NCBI RefSeq assembly: GCF_009729095.1
Contig: NZ_VTGX01000002.1
Span: 496,001 to 560,000 of the forward strand
Length of the DNA stretch: 64,000 bases
Reading direction: 5' to 3'
From: Mycolicibacterium sp. CBMA 247
Lineage (GTDB): Bacteria > Actinomycetota > Actinomycetes > Mycobacteriales > Mycobacteriaceae
Part shown: piece by piece, positions 44,838-53,805 of the stretch
How positions within the stretch are numbered: the stretch's first letter is position 1
How the letters are laid out: each line of letters begins with the position of its first letter
Program-made: the position numbers and the translations under genes
Notes under the pieces: model-generated
What the model was told of the DNA's origin: nothing
The model's input: the letters and a program-made list of their open reading frames with translations, nothing else
Databases searched by the model: none

Positions 44838-47384
44838 TCAATCCATCCGGCCGGCATCGATCAGGCGAATCACCGGCGCACCGGCTTCGTCGGAGGCCTC
44901 CAGATCGACCTCCACGTCCAATCCCCAATCACGGTCTCCGGCAGGGTCGTCGAGAACCTGGCGTACCCGCCACACCCCGGGTTGACGGTCGAAGATCAGG
45001 AAAGCCGGACCTCGGGCATCGGCGCCGGTACCCACATCGTCGTGCTCGTCAAAGTACCTGTGCCCCAATTCTTCCCACCGCTGCGATGTCCACCCGGAGC
45101 CATCATCGAGTGATCCGAGTTCATCCCAGCTCCGCCGGGCGAACAGCTGCACCCGGCGGAACAGGGCATTGCGCACCATCGCGGTGAACGCCCGCTCGTT
45201 GCCGGTCAGCGGGCGCGGCCGGGCCGGCACCGCTACCGGAACATCATGAGGCTGGTCCGGGCTGGTGAGCTGTTCCCACTCGTCGAGCAGGCTGGAATCC
45301 ACTTGGCGTACCAATTCGCCGAGCCACTCGACGATGTCGGCCAGTTGCTCGGTGCGGGCCGCCGCGGGCACGCCCGAGCGCAGCGCCTTGAACGCATCGG
45401 ACAGGTAGCGCAGCACGGCTCCTTCGGAGCGGGTGAGCCCGTAGGCGCTGACGAACTCGCGGAACGTCAGTGCCCGCTCCCACATTTCGCGCACCACCGA
45501 CTTGGGGGACAGGTGCCCGTCGGCGGCCCACGGGTTGGTCTGCCGGTACACCTCGTAGGTGTGTCCCAGGAGTTCGGCCAGCGGCTTGGGATAGCTGACC
45601 TCGTCGAGTAGCTCGATGCGTTCGTCGTACTCGATCCCGTCGGCCTTCATCTGCGCCACCGCCTCGCCCCTGGCCTTGTTCAGCTGCGCGGCCAGGATCT
45701 GGCGGGGATCTTCCAGGGTGGCCTCGATCACCGAAACCACATCCAGCGCATAGCTTTCAGATTCGGGATCGAGTACATCGACCGCGGCAAGCGCGAAGGT
45801 CGACAACGGTTGGTTGAGCGCGAAATCCGGCGGCAGGTCGACGGTCAGCCGGTAGCGGCGCCCGTCGTGATCCGGGGCGTCGAGGCGTTCCAGTACACCG
45901 GCCTGCAGCAGTGAGCGTGCGATGCCCACCGCCTCCCGGATGTGGCGCAGTTGACGCTTGCGCGGTTCGTGATTGTCGGTGAGCAGCCGGCGCATCGCCA
46001 CGAACGGGTCGCCCGGACGGTCGACGACATCGAGGATCATCGCCGTGGACACCCGCATATTGCTGGTCAGCGCTTCCGGGGCGGCGTCGATGAGCCGGTT
46101 CATGGTGGCCTCGCCCCAGGGCACCATGCCCTCGGGTGCCTTGCGGCGCACCAGTTTTCGGCGCTTCTTCGGGTCGTCGGCGACCTTCGCGAATTGCTTG
46201 AGGTTTTCCACCTCGTGGTCGGGGGCCTGCACGACCACGGTGCCCACGGTGTCGTATCCCGCGCGCCCGGCCCGCCCGGCGATCTGGTGGAACTCGCGGG
46301 CATTGAGTAACCGCATCCGGGTGCCGTCGTACTTGGACAGGGCCGAGAACACGACGGTGCGGATCGGCACGTTGATGCCGACGCCAAGGGTGTCGGTGCC
46401 GCAGATCACCTTGAGCAGCCCGGCCTGGGCCAGCTGCTCCACCAGCCGCCGGTACTTGGGCAGCATGCCCGCGTGGTGCACCCCGATGCCGTGCCGCACC
46501 AGTCGCGACAGCGTGGTCCCGAACGTGGTGGAAAACCGGAAACCGCCGATCATTTCGGCGATCGCGGCCTTCTCCTCTTTGGTGCAGACGTTGACGCTCA
46601 TCAGCGCCTGTGCTCGCTCCAGCGCCGACGCCTGGGTGAAGTGCACCACGTAGATCGGCGCCTGCTTGGTATCGAGCAGGTCGGCGATGGTCTCGTGCAT
46701 CGGCGTGGTGGCGTACGAGAAGAACAACGGCACCGGCCGCTCGGCGCCGCTGACCAGCGCCGTCTCCCGCCCGGTGCGCCGGGTCAGGTCGGCGCGCAGG
46801 AATTCGACGTCGCCCAGCGTCGCCGACATCAGCAGGAACTGGGCCTTGGGAAGTTCCAGCAGGGGCACCTGCCACGCCCAGCCGCGATCCGGGTCGCCGT
46901 AGAAATGGAACTCGTCCATCACCACCAGGCTCGGATCATTTCCAAGTCCGCCTCGGCCTCCCTCACGCAGGGCGAGGTTGGCCAGGATCTCGGCGGTGCA
47001 GACGATGATCGGTGCGTCGGCGTTCACCGAAGCGTCCCCGGTGAGCATGCCGACGTTGGCCGCGCCGAACACGTCACACAGTGCGAAGAACTTCTCGCTG
47101 ACCAATGCCTTGATCGGCGCCGTGTAGTAACTGCGTCGCCCGGCAGCAAGCGCCGCGTACAGCGCTCCGGTGGCGACCAGCGACTTTCCCGACCCGGTCG
47201 GCGTCGCCAGCACCACATTGGCGCCGCTGACCAGTTCGATCAGGGCCTCCTCCTGAGCGGGGTACAGCGTGGTGCCGTTGGACTCGGCCCAGTCGGCGAA
47301 GTCGGCGAACAGCGTGTCGGCGTCGCGGCCCTTGGCGCGCAGCGCCGTCAGGTCGCCTGGATCGTCGAGCAGGGGAGTGGTCAT
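44838..47384 (-). CDS. DEAD/DEAH-box helicase with DUF3516
   Basis: The product is about 848 aa. Ski2-like helicase core: Walker A ATPTGSGKSLVA near residue 60, Walker B VVMDEFHFYGD, LLMSATLG, HHAGMLPKYRR, GVGINVPIRTVV and HQIAGRAGRAGYD. The C-terminal half is DUF3516, which reads DVVDRPGDPFVAMRRLLTDNHEPR and continues to the end. It probably unwinds RNA or DNA duplexes; the biological role is not established. It stands alone, convergent with the ABC operon. Confidence 0.92.
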   Translation of the reverse strand: MTTPLLDDPGDLTALRAKGRDADTLFADFADWAESNGTTLYPAQEEALIELVSGANVVLATPTGSGKSLVATGALYAALAAGRRSYYTAPIKALVSEKFFALCDVFGAANVGMLTGDASVNADAPIIVCTAEILANLALREGGRGGLGNDPSLVVMDEFHFYGDPDRGWAWQVPLLELPKAQFLLMSATLGDVEFLRADLTRRTGRETALVSGAERPVPLFFSYATTPMHETIADLLDTKQAPIYVVHFTQASALERAQALMSVNVCTKEEKAAIAEMIGGFRFSTTFGTTLSRLVRHGIGVHHAGMLPKYRRLVEQLAQAGLLKVICGTDTLGVGINVPIRTVVFSALSKYDGTRMRLLNAREFHQIAGRAGRAGYDTVGTVVVQAPDHEVENLKQFAKVADDPKKRRKLVRRKAPEGMVPWGEATMNRLIDAAPEALTSNMRVSTAMILDVVDRPGDPFVAMRRLLTDNHEPRKRQLRHIREAVGIARSLLQAGVLERLDAPDHDGRRYRLTVDLPPDFALNQPLSTFALAAVDVLDPESESYALDVVSVIEATLEDPRQILAAQLNKARGEAVAQMKADGIEYDERIELLDEVSYPKPLAELLGHTYEVYRQTNPWAADGHLSPKSVVREMWERALTFREFVSAYGLTRSEGAVLRYLSDAFKALRSGVPAAARTEQLADIVEWLGELVRQVDSSLLDEWEQLTSPDQPHDVPVAVPARPRPLTGNERAFTAMVRNALFRRVQLFARRSWDELGSLDDGSGWTSQRWEELGHRYFDEHDDVGTGADARGPAFLIFDRQPGVWRVRQVLDDPAGDRDWGLDVEVDLEASDEAGAPVIRLIDAGRMD

Positions 47385-47470
47385 GTTGGTAACCAGCGTG
47401 CCAGTTGGCCTGCACTGCCGATCGCCCGGTCGACGACATCCCATCCGTCACGGCGAGCTGGTACCCACAC

Positions 47471-47519
47471 ACTAAGCCGCGGATTGCCGTCAGCATGTGG
47501 CAGCAATCCGCGGTTTAGT
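47471..47519. terminator. Long hairpin between helicase and decayed gene
   Basis: A 17-bp stem (arm ACTAAGCCGCGGATTGC, with one G-T wobble) closes a 15-base loop. It lies upstream of the helicase and just after the stop of the minus-strand pseudogene at 47548, so it probably terminated that gene. Confidence 0.65.
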
Positions 47520-47547
47520 GGCAGCCACGAACGGCGGTGGCGCGCTG

Positions 47548-47808
47548 TTACCCGAACTGGCCCGGCTGGTAGTCGCCGGCGGGCTGCTGGATGATCACGT
47601 TCAAGCGGTTGACGGTGTTCATGAAGGCGATCAGGCACACCAGTGCGGCCAGTTGATTCTCGTCGTAGTGCTTGACCGCATTCGCCCACACCTCGTCGCT
47701 GACCCCGCCTGCCGCGTCGGCGATCCGGGTGCCTGCTCGGTTAATTCCAGGGCCGCGCGTTCGGCTTCGGTGAACACCGTTGCCTCCCGCCATGCCGCGA
47801 CCAGGTGA
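47548..47808 (-). pseudogene. Carboxymuconolactone-decarboxylase-family protein, 5'-truncated and frameshifted
   Basis: The C-terminal half is intact (TRIADAAGGVSDEVWANAVKHYDENQ, ALVCLIAFMNTVNRLNVIIQQ, ending YQPGQFG). The preceding segment AAWREATVFTEAERAALELTEQA is in another frame, so an indel near 47735 broke the gene, and the N-terminal part with the active-site CxxC is missing. The family comprises AhpD-like proteins of about 150 aa. Confidence 0.7.
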
Positions 47809-47892
47809 ATACACCCTCAAGACTCCTCAACTCGACGAAATGTGACACGCGCTGGTGGGGTGGGTGATCGTCGCGTACCCGATAATCAGCGG

Positions 47893-48756
47893 ATGCCGTC
47901 ACCGACCACCGCTGAGTCCGTCTTGTTGGTGGTCGTCGTGCTGTTGTTCGCGGCGTTCGTCACGTTCCTGGTGCTGTTCATCGTGAGCCGACGGCACCTG
48001 ACGAACGCCAGGCGTGAGATCGAGCGCATGCGGTCGGAGGATGAGGAGCGCCGCCGCCGGCGCCGTCGCGGGGTGGCGCCGCTGGCGATCAAGACGGTCT
48101 TTCAGACCGCGGACATGCTGATCAACAAGGGGCTGGGCGCGACGGTGCGCAACTCCATCGAGGATCTGGCGGGATGGGCCCAGGTGGAACGCCCGGACCT
48201 GGCCCGGCTGACCGCCGACGGGCGGGTCGTCATCGTCTTCTCGGATATCGAGGGCTCGACGGAAAGCAATGCCGCGATGGGTGACCGGGCCTGGGTGAAG
48301 CTGCTGGAGAAACACAACAAACTCGTTCAGGCGCGGGTCGACCGGCACGGCGGCCACGTGGTCAAGACCCAGGGCGACGGGTTCATGATCGCGTTCGCCG
48401 ACCCGCAGAACGCGGTGCGGTTCGCCACCGACGTGCAGCGTGCGCTCGCGGAGAACCCCCAGCGTTGGCAGGCGATCCGGGTGCGGATCGGCGTACACAT
48501 GGGTACGTCGGTGCGCCGCGGCGACGACCTGTTCGGGCTCGACGTCGCGATGGCGGCGCGGGTCGCCGGTCAGGCCGACGGCGGCGAGATCCTGGTCAGC
48601 GAACCGGTCGGGGATGCGGTCAAGCACCTCGACGACGTCGTATTGGGTTCCCCCCGCGAAGTCGAACTCAAAGGACTTCCCGGGACCCATCGGCTCTATC
48701 CGGTGGTCAGCGCCGGGCAGCAGGCGCTGGAGGCGGCGGCTGGACGTGACGCGTGA
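47893..48756 (+). CDS. Class III adenylate/guanylate cyclase, membrane-anchored
   Basis: The product is 287 aa. One N-terminal membrane helix (residues 8-30, [24 protein letters not shown]) is followed by a basic region ERRRRRRRG and a cyclase domain from about residue 105. Metal-binding Asp residues are in VFSDIEGST and [11 protein letters not shown]; the transition-state Arg is in VAMAARVAG, where the usual Asn of VNxAAR is Ala. That change is found in a subset of actinobacterial cyclases and may alter activity. The end overlaps the cutinase gene by 50 bases (convergent). Confidence 0.9.
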   Translation: MPSPTTAESVLLVVVVLLFAAFVTFLVLFIVSRRHLTNARREIERMRSEDEERRRRRRRGVAPLAIKTVFQTADMLINKGLGATVRNSIEDLAGWAQVERPDLARLTADGRVVIVFSDIEGSTESNAAMGDRAWVKLLEKHNKLVQARVDRHGGHVVKTQGDGFMIAFADPQNAVRFATDVQRALAENPQRWQAIRVRIGVHMGTSVRRGDDLFGLDVAMAARVAGQADGGEILVSEPVGDAVKHLDDVVLGSPREVELKGLPGTHRLYPVVSAGQQALEAAAGRDA

Positions 48757-49402
48757 CCCATTGCGCGGCGAGCTTGACCAGGCCGGACTGTGGATAGCTG
48801 ACGTGCGCGTCCCAGTCTCGGCCCACTGAACAGATGGGGTCGTTGGTATTGCACAGGTCTGCGGTCCTGGCGCCGAAGTCCGGGCTCATCCGGGTCAACG
48901 GTTGACCGAGGCGTGCCGACGGATTACCGAACACGACGACAGAGGCGACGCGCGGGACGACCGCGGCGGGCAGCGGGGCGGTGTAGCCGAGGCCGGCGAT
49001 CGGCGAGGTGGCCACGACATCGACCACGGCCGCGCCCTGCGAGTAGCCGCCCATCACGATCTTGGTCTTGGGGCAGCGCGCCGCGGTGGCCTGGATGCGC
49101 TTGCTCATATCGGTCGCTCCGGCCGCAGCTTTCGCGAAGTCCCACGACGCGGGGTACTGCACCGCGTAGGTGCCGACCGTCGAGCCTTTCACCATGGGGC
49201 GCAGGGTGTCGACGAATGACTGGCCGACTTTACCGATGCCCGGGGGCTCGTCGGTGCCCCGAGCGAAGACGACTTCGATGTCGGGACAGTCCGGCGCGGC
49301 CGGGGATAGGGGAGCTGCGATCGGGCACACCGCGGCGGCGGCGCCTACCGCTGCGACGCCGGCCCGGCTGCCCGTGCGCCGGGCCCACCTACCGAAAGGC
49401 AT
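48707..49402 (-). CDS. Cutinase-family secreted hydrolase
   Basis: The product is 231 aa. Signal peptide (residues 10-35). Cutinase motifs: [19 protein letters not shown], nucleophile [18 protein letters not shown] with the catalytic Asp and DAHVSYP with the catalytic His; Cys pairs for the usual disulfides are present. It ends in a short Pro-rich tail. Mycobacterial cutinase-like proteins are esterases or phospholipases rather than true cutinases. Confidence 0.95.
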   Translation of the reverse strand: MPFGRWARRTGSRAGVAAVGAAAAVCPIAAPLSPAAPDCPDIEVVFARGTDEPPGIGKVGQSFVDTLRPMVKGSTVGTYAVQYPASWDFAKAAAGATDMSKRIQATAARCPKTKIVMGGYSQGAAVVDVVATSPIAGLGYTAPLPAAVVPRVASVVVFGNPSARLGQPLTRMSPDFGARTADLCNTNDPICSVGRDWDAHVSYPQSGLVKLAAQWVTRHVQPPPPAPAARR

Positions 49403-49526
49403 GCCTCTCCTCGACGTGGTCCTGTCCGATTACCGTGTGGACCGTTATCCCCAGCTATCACTTCTACCACTGTTTTAACAGTGATGCCCAGACATGGCGG
49501 GCCCGCACAATGGGTACTCGGTTGCC

Positions 49527-49913
49527 GTGACCAGTCCAGTACTCGACGAACTCCTGCACATCGAACGGGCCGGGTGGGATTCGCTCTGCGAGTCGAACGG
49601 CGCTGACTTCTACGGCGAACTGATGCTGCCCGACGCCGTCATGGTCCTCGCCAACGGCATGGTGATGGACCGGAACACAGTCGTCAGCGCGCTGGCGCAA
49701 TCCCCGCCATGGCGTGCCTATGAAATCAGCGGCGTGCGGCTGATCGCCCTCGACGCCGACAATGCCGCCCTGGTTTACACCGGTACGGCCTACCGCGACG
49801 GGGACGCGCCCGCATTCGTCGGTGCGATGTCGAGCGTCTACCACCGGACTGCCGGCGTGTGGAAGCTCACGCTGTATCAGCAGACACGCAAGCCGGACCA
49901 GCCGTCGGCGTGA
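49527..49913 (+). CDS. DUF4440/SnoaL-like protein
   Basis: The product is about 128 aa of the NTF2-like fold (VLDELLHIERAGWDSLCESNGADFY, then LMLPDAVMVLANGMVMDR and VYHRTAGVWKLTLYQQT). The GTG at 49527 was preferred because the protein then begins MTSPVLDELL like its relatives; an in-frame ATG lies 33 bases upstream. The stop codon lies inside the first copy of a 26-bp tandem repeat. Confidence 0.75.
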   Translation: MTSPVLDELLHIERAGWDSLCESNGADFYGELMLPDAVMVLANGMVMDRNTVVSALAQSPPWRAYEISGVRLIALDADNAALVYTGTAYRDGDAPAFVGAMSSVYHRTAGVWKLTLYQQTRKPDQPSA

Positions 49914-49972
49914 CCTCGCCGGACCAGCCGTCGGCGTGACCTCGCCGGACCAGCCGTCGGCGTGACCTCGCC
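49895..49972. repeat. Three perfect 26-bp tandem repeats
   Basis: The unit begins GGACCAGCCGTCGGCGTGAC and ends CTCGCC. It occurs three times without a mismatch. The first copy encodes the last residues and TGA stop of the DUF4440 gene, so duplication has added two more stop-containing copies downstream. Perfect identity implies recent expansion. Confidence 0.95.
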
Positions 49973-50007
49973 GGCCTGAGCCGCCGCGTCCCGCTTATGG
50001 TCGAGCG

Positions 50008-50727
50008 GTGACGATCGCCTATGACGAAGCCCTGCGGGACCGTATCGGGGCGCATCTGGCGGGCTACGAGCGCCGCGCCGTGACCGACCCGACGAAGCGC
50101 CACGCAGCTGTGGCGGTGGTCCTGGTCGACTCTGAAGTCGGTGAGGACCGGGTGGATCCGGCTCCGGTCGACGATTGGATCGGGGGCCGGCCGATGCCGG
50201 AACCCGGTCTCGACGGCCGCATGGTGGACGTGTCAGGCGGGGCCGCTTTCCTGTTGTGTCGCAGGGCGTCTCGGTTGTCCTCCCACGCTGCGCAGTGGGC
50301 GTTGCCCGGCGGCCGGCTGGACCCGGGTGAAACCGCGGTCGAGGCCGCGCTGCGGGAACTGGACGAGGAGATCGGGGTGAGTTTGCCCGACTCGGCGGTG
50401 CTGGGGCTGCTCGACGACTATCCGACCCGCTCCGGTTACGTCATCACCCCGGTGGTGCTCTGGGGCGGCGGACGGCTGGATCTGAGTCCCGCGCCCGACG
50501 AGGTGGTGGCGGCGTACCGGGTGGGGTTGCACCAACTGCAGCGCGAGGATTCGCCGCGGTTCGTCACGATCCCGGAGAGTCCGCGCCCGGTGGTGCAGAT
50601 TCCGTTGGGCAATGACCTGATCCACGCGCCGACCGGTGCGGTGCTGCTGCAGTTGCGGTGGCTGGCCCTGGAGGGATGTACCGATCCGGTCGACGAGCTC
50701 GAACAGCCGGTCTTCGCCTGGAAGTAG
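50008..50727 (+). CDS. Nudix hydrolase
   Basis: The product is 239 aa, GTG start. The Nudix box GGRLDPGETAVEAALRELDEEIGV is complete. An N-terminal helical region of about 60 residues precedes the fold (LRDRIGAHLAGYERRAV), similar to CoA-pyrophosphatase-type Nudix proteins. It hydrolyses a nucleoside diphosphate linked to an unknown moiety. Monocistronic. Confidence 0.9.
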   Translation: MTIAYDEALRDRIGAHLAGYERRAVTDPTKRHAAVAVVLVDSEVGEDRVDPAPVDDWIGGRPMPEPGLDGRMVDVSGGAAFLLCRRASRLSSHAAQWALPGGRLDPGETAVEAALRELDEEIGVSLPDSAVLGLLDDYPTRSGYVITPVVLWGGGRLDLSPAPDEVVAAYRVGLHQLQREDSPRFVTIPESPRPVVQIPLGNDLIHAPTGAVLLQLRWLALEGCTDPVDELEQPVFAWK

Positions 50728-50853
50728 GGGTTACGCCTTGGCCGACGGGTCAGCGGAGCGAACCGTCCCCAGTATTGCGGGGACCTAACGATTCGGTGGT
50801 CTCTCGGGGTTGACGTCCCCGTACGCAGCAAAGCCGTGGTTCAGTGGTACTCG

Positions 50854-51399
50854 ATGTCTGGTACCTGGTCCTCGCGTCGCTGTCTCACCGCTGCGGTGGC
50901 GGCGGGTGTCACGTTGCTCGCGGTGGGCGTTCCGTCGGCCTCGGCCGCCCCGGCCAGTGATGCCCGGGGATATGTCGATTCCACGGCGAGATGCGACAGT
51001 GCGGAGTCGACCGTCCTGTTTGGCAGCACCGACGCCTCCCGCGTGGCGATCTGTTCGGTGTCGGCTGGCAAGTACGAGTACCGCGGCGTGCGACTACGGG
51101 ACGGCGCCAAACTGATCGTGGCGGCCACGCGCGCCGACGACGGCGCGTTCCGCGCGGAGAGCGCCGGGATCGAATACCTGGTGACCTCGAAGTCGCTCGC
51201 GCTCAGTGCGGGGTCGAAGGTGATCCGCGATGAGGCGATGGTCGACTTTCACCGGCCGGGTTCGTCCCCGGCTCAGGACTCGGCGAAGTCTCCCGGTCCG
51301 GCTCCAGCTCCAGCTCCGGCAACGGCGACGGCGACACCTACGACCCCGTTGCCGCCGCCGCTGGCCGCCGAAGTCGGTGGCGGCGGCGCCCGTCGCTGA
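50854..51399 (+). CDS. Secreted hypothetical protein with Pro/Ala-rich tail
   Basis: The product is about 181 aa. Signal peptide (RCLTAAVAAGVTLLAVGVPSASA). A domain of about 100 residues with two Cys (TARCDSAESTVLFGSTDASRVAICSV, then YEYRGVRLRDGAKLIV) is followed by a Pro/Ala/Thr tail. The domain occurs in mycobacterial secreted proteins of unknown role. A GTG 18 bases upstream is an alternative start. Confidence 0.65.
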   Translation: MSGTWSSRRCLTAAVAAGVTLLAVGVPSASAAPASDARGYVDSTARCDSAESTVLFGSTDASRVAICSVSAGKYEYRGVRLRDGAKLIVAATRADDGAFRAESAGIEYLVTSKSLALSAGSKVIRDEAMVDFHRPGSSPAQDSAKSPGPAPAPAPATATATPTTPLPPPLAAEVGGGGARR

Positions 51400-51443
51400 C
51401 CCGCTGAGCAGTGCACTTGCCCGAGCAGTTGAAGGCCAGTGAT

Positions 51444-51462
51444 GAAAATGATAATCATTAGC
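51444..51462 (+). promoter_or_regulatory. Fur/Zur-type box
   Basis: GAAAATGATAATCATTAGC matches 17 of 19 positions of the classical Fur-family box GATAATGATAATCATTATC, and its TGAAAATGATAATCATT core resembles actinobacterial Zur sites. It is AT-rich in very GC-rich surroundings and ends three bases before the ATG at 51466, as expected if the transcript is leaderless or has a very short leader. Confidence 0.75.
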
Positions 51463-51465
51463 GGT

Positions 51466-51909
51466 ATGCGTGCGTGTTCGTCGATCCTGCAATCGGCTGA
51501 TCTGGACCGGCTGCTGGACCAACTCTGTCTGGGAACGACCTGTCTCACCGTTCCGCTCATCGACGATGTCGTCCAGGTCGGCATCGGCGGCGACTTCGCG
51601 ACCACCAGGATCGCGGTCTCGGTCACGTCAACATCGGTGCGGGTTCGGCGCGTCGACGGCAGGCGTCTGCAGGTGCACATCGTTCAGGACTGGTGTGGTG
51701 TGACCGCACCGGGTGTGGCGACACCGGTATTCGACGAGCCGGCGGATGTTGTGGTGCTCGAACGCTGCGGTGGACGCTGGGTTGTCGGTGCCGGGCTGCG
51801 TGTTCTTCGGATCGCAGACCTCGACCGATTTGTCGGCACTCTCACCCGGTTCGCCCTGGCGAAGCAGCGCGGCGCCGGTCGCGTCGATCACACAGCGGGT
51901 GCGGCGTAA
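51466..51909 (+). CDS. Hypothetical protein behind a Fur/Zur box
   Basis: The product is about 147 aa with no family I recognise. It appears to be a beta-rich cytosolic protein (LTVPLIDDVVQVGIGGDFATTRIAVSVTSTSVRVRRVDG, then ADVVVLERCGGRWVVGAGLRVLRIADLDRF), with four Cys in the first two-thirds and one later. No signal peptide. The ATG after the box is preferred to earlier in-frame starts, which would put the box inside the gene. Likely derepressed under zinc or iron shortage. It overlaps the convergent TetR by 22 bases. Confidence 0.55.
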   Translation: MRACSSILQSADLDRLLDQLCLGTTCLTVPLIDDVVQVGIGGDFATTRIAVSVTSTSVRVRRVDGRRLQVHIVQDWCGVTAPGVATPVFDEPADVVVLERCGGRWVVGAGLRVLRIADLDRFVGTLTRFALAKQRGAGRVDHTAGAA

Positions 51910-52535
51910 GTCTGCAGGTACTGCGTCAGCGCCCGTTCACCCTCGGTGAGGATCGCGCGATCCATTTCCGGCCCGGCGTGGAATGCCATCTCCAGCAGGC
52001 GATCACCCATCTCGACTGCCACCATCGTCACCAGCGGATCGGTGCCCTCGCACAGCAGGCCCCAGCGCACCAGCGCGCCGTGCAGGGCGCGGGCGAACTC
52101 GGCCCGGCGCGCGCGCGGGTCGGCGAGCAATCCGCTGGCCAGGCTCGTGTAGTGCAGCGTGACCAGGTGCGGATGGTTGCGCAGGTGTTCGTAGTGGAAT
52201 TCGACGATGCCGTGGGCGACCTCGGCCAGGCTGGTCGGGGCCAGTTCGGCCAATGTCGCCGCGCCTTCGGCGTCGCGCCGGTCCAGGTGGTCGGAGACGA
52301 TCTCCTGCAGGATCGCGTCGCGGTTGGGGAAGAACTGATAGACCGTGGCGACCGGGACGTCAGCCTGTTGGGCGATGGCGCGGGTGGTGACGGCCTCTAC
52401 GCCCTGGGTCTCCAGCAGTTCCAGTGCCGCTGCCCGAATTCGTTCGACGCGTCGTCTGCTGCGCTCCTGTACGGGTTGGCGTCGCCGTAGTGGCTTGTGG
52501 GTGACCACCTGTAAATCGTCGCACACGAAAAACAC
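51888..52535 (-). CDS. TetR-family regulator
   Basis: The product is 215 aa from a GTG at 52535, or 206 aa from a GTG at 52508. The HTH reads VERIRAAALELLETQGVEAVTTRAIAQQADVPVATVYQFFPNRDAILQEIV; the C-terminal domain is of the TetR_C type. It is divergent from the PPE pseudogene. Its target is not evident; it may act on its own promoter. Confidence 0.88.
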   Translation of the reverse strand: MFFVCDDLQVVTHKPLRRRQPVQERSRRRVERIRAAALELLETQGVEAVTTRAIAQQADVPVATVYQFFPNRDAILQEIVSDHLDRRDAEGAATLAELAPTSLAEVAHGIVEFHYEHLRNHPHLVTLHYTSLASGLLADPRARRAEFARALHGALVRWGLLCEGTDPLVTMVAVEMGDRLLEMAFHAGPEMDRAILTEGERALTQYLQTYAAPAV

Positions 52536-52584
52536 GAACCTGAGTCATGTTAACCATTTGCCCGAGCGCTCCAGGGGTGGCCAG

Positions 52585-52872
52585 ATGACCGCACCGGACT
52601 GCTTCGCCGCTCCGCCTGAGGCGCACTCCGCGCTGCTCCCCAGCGGCCCAGGGCAGGCATCGATGCTGGTCGCTGTCGGCGCCGGGCGCGATCTGGCGAT
52701 CGAATGCTCATCGGCCGCGTCCGAGTTGACGGCTGTGCTCGGTGCCGTGCGGGCGGGCTCGTGGGACGGGCTCAGCGCCGAGCGCTATGTCGCGGCACAC
52801 GGTCCGTAGGTTGCGTGGCTGAATTCACAGAGCGCGGGCAGCGCGCTCGTCGCGTCCATGCGGCCGGTGCGG
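52585..52872 (+). pseudogene. PPE-family gene interrupted by an in-frame TAG
   Basis: The frame starts MTAPDCFAAPPEAHSALLPSG and continues ASELTAVLGAVRAGSWDG and SAERYVAAHGP, a PPE-family N-terminal domain with the PPE motif and the W-x-G turn. A TAG then replaces the Tyr codon expected in PYVAWL, after which the same frame goes on VAWLNSQSAGSALVASM. The rest of the domain is lost at the junction with the esterase gene. No PE partner or ESX genes are nearby. Confidence 0.75.
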
Positions 52873-52899
52873 GCCCGAGACGTCGGTAGCGTGGAGACG

Positions 52900-53805
52900 G
52901 TGTCGATACTGTCCACGCCAATGCTCGCCGATGCCCTGGCCCGGTTGTTCTCCGCGGGGTTGAGCCCGGCGCCCAAGCGCGCCGTCCGATTTCCCGAAAT
53001 CCCCGGTCGCACAACGCTCGTGCCGATTCCGACCCGTCACGGCGACGTTGCAGCGACGGTGTATCACCCGCCGTCAGGTGAGGCGAAGCCCGCGGTGTAC
53101 GTCAACGTGCACGGCGGTGGCTTCGTCGTCGGGCATCGCGAACAGGACGACCCGTGGTGCCGTTTTCTCGCCGAACACGCGAATGTCGTTGTGGTCAACG
53201 TCGATTACCTGCTGGCTCCGCACCGCCGGTTTCCCACCCCGGTCGAGCAGATCTATGACGTGCTCGTCTGGTCCTCGGCGCCCGAGCGTGACTGGGACGG
53301 CCGCCGGCTGTGTGTCGGAGGCCAGAGCGCGGGTGGCAGCTTGTCCGCGGCGGCCTCGCGGTTGGCTCTGGAGAACGGCGGGCCGCAGATCGCACTGCAG
53401 GTTCTGCACTACCCGCCGCTGGACCTGGTCACCGCCACCAAGGACAAGCATTCCCCACTGGGCGCCAAGGCGGTGATGAAGCCGTGGATGGGGGAGGTCT
53501 TCGACACCGCCTACATTCCCGATCGCGCGCAGCGCAGCGACCGCCTGGCGTCCCCGGCCTGGGGCACCAACGCCGACGGACTCGACGGCATCGCCCCGGC
53601 ACTGATCGTCACCGCCGAATACGACCGGCTGCGTGACGAGGCGTGGCGGTACGCGCAGAAACTCGACGAGGTCGGCTCCCTGGCCGAGTATCACGAAGTG
53701 CCCGACGTCGACCACGGCTACAACATCATGAGCGACGCAAGCGAGGTCACCCGAGCGGTCTACGAGCGGATCGCCGGGCACGTCCGCCGCGCCACCGGGG
53801 GTTAA
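52900..53805 (+). CDS. HSL-family alpha/beta hydrolase (esterase)
   Basis: The product is about 301 aa. Oxyanion motif VNVHGGGFVVG near residue 70, nucleophile elbow GGQSAGGS, catalytic Asp in TAEYDRLRDEA and His in VDHGYNI: the hormone-sensitive-lipase family IV arrangement. The cytosolic esterase probably acts on short-chain or aryl esters. GTG at 52900 was chosen; a GTG at 52891 is also possible. It overlaps the ribH end by 4 bases (convergent). Confidence 0.88.
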   Translation: MSILSTPMLADALARLFSAGLSPAPKRAVRFPEIPGRTTLVPIPTRHGDVAATVYHPPSGEAKPAVYVNVHGGGFVVGHREQDDPWCRFLAEHANVVVVNVDYLLAPHRRFPTPVEQIYDVLVWSSAPERDWDGRRLCVGGQSAGGSLSAAASRLALENGGPQIALQVLHYPPLDLVTATKDKHSPLGAKAVMKPWMGEVFDTAYIPDRAQRSDRLASPAWGTNADGLDGIAPALIVTAEYDRLRDEAWRYAQKLDEVGSLAEYHEVPDVDHGYNIMSDASEVTRAVYERIAGHVRRATGG

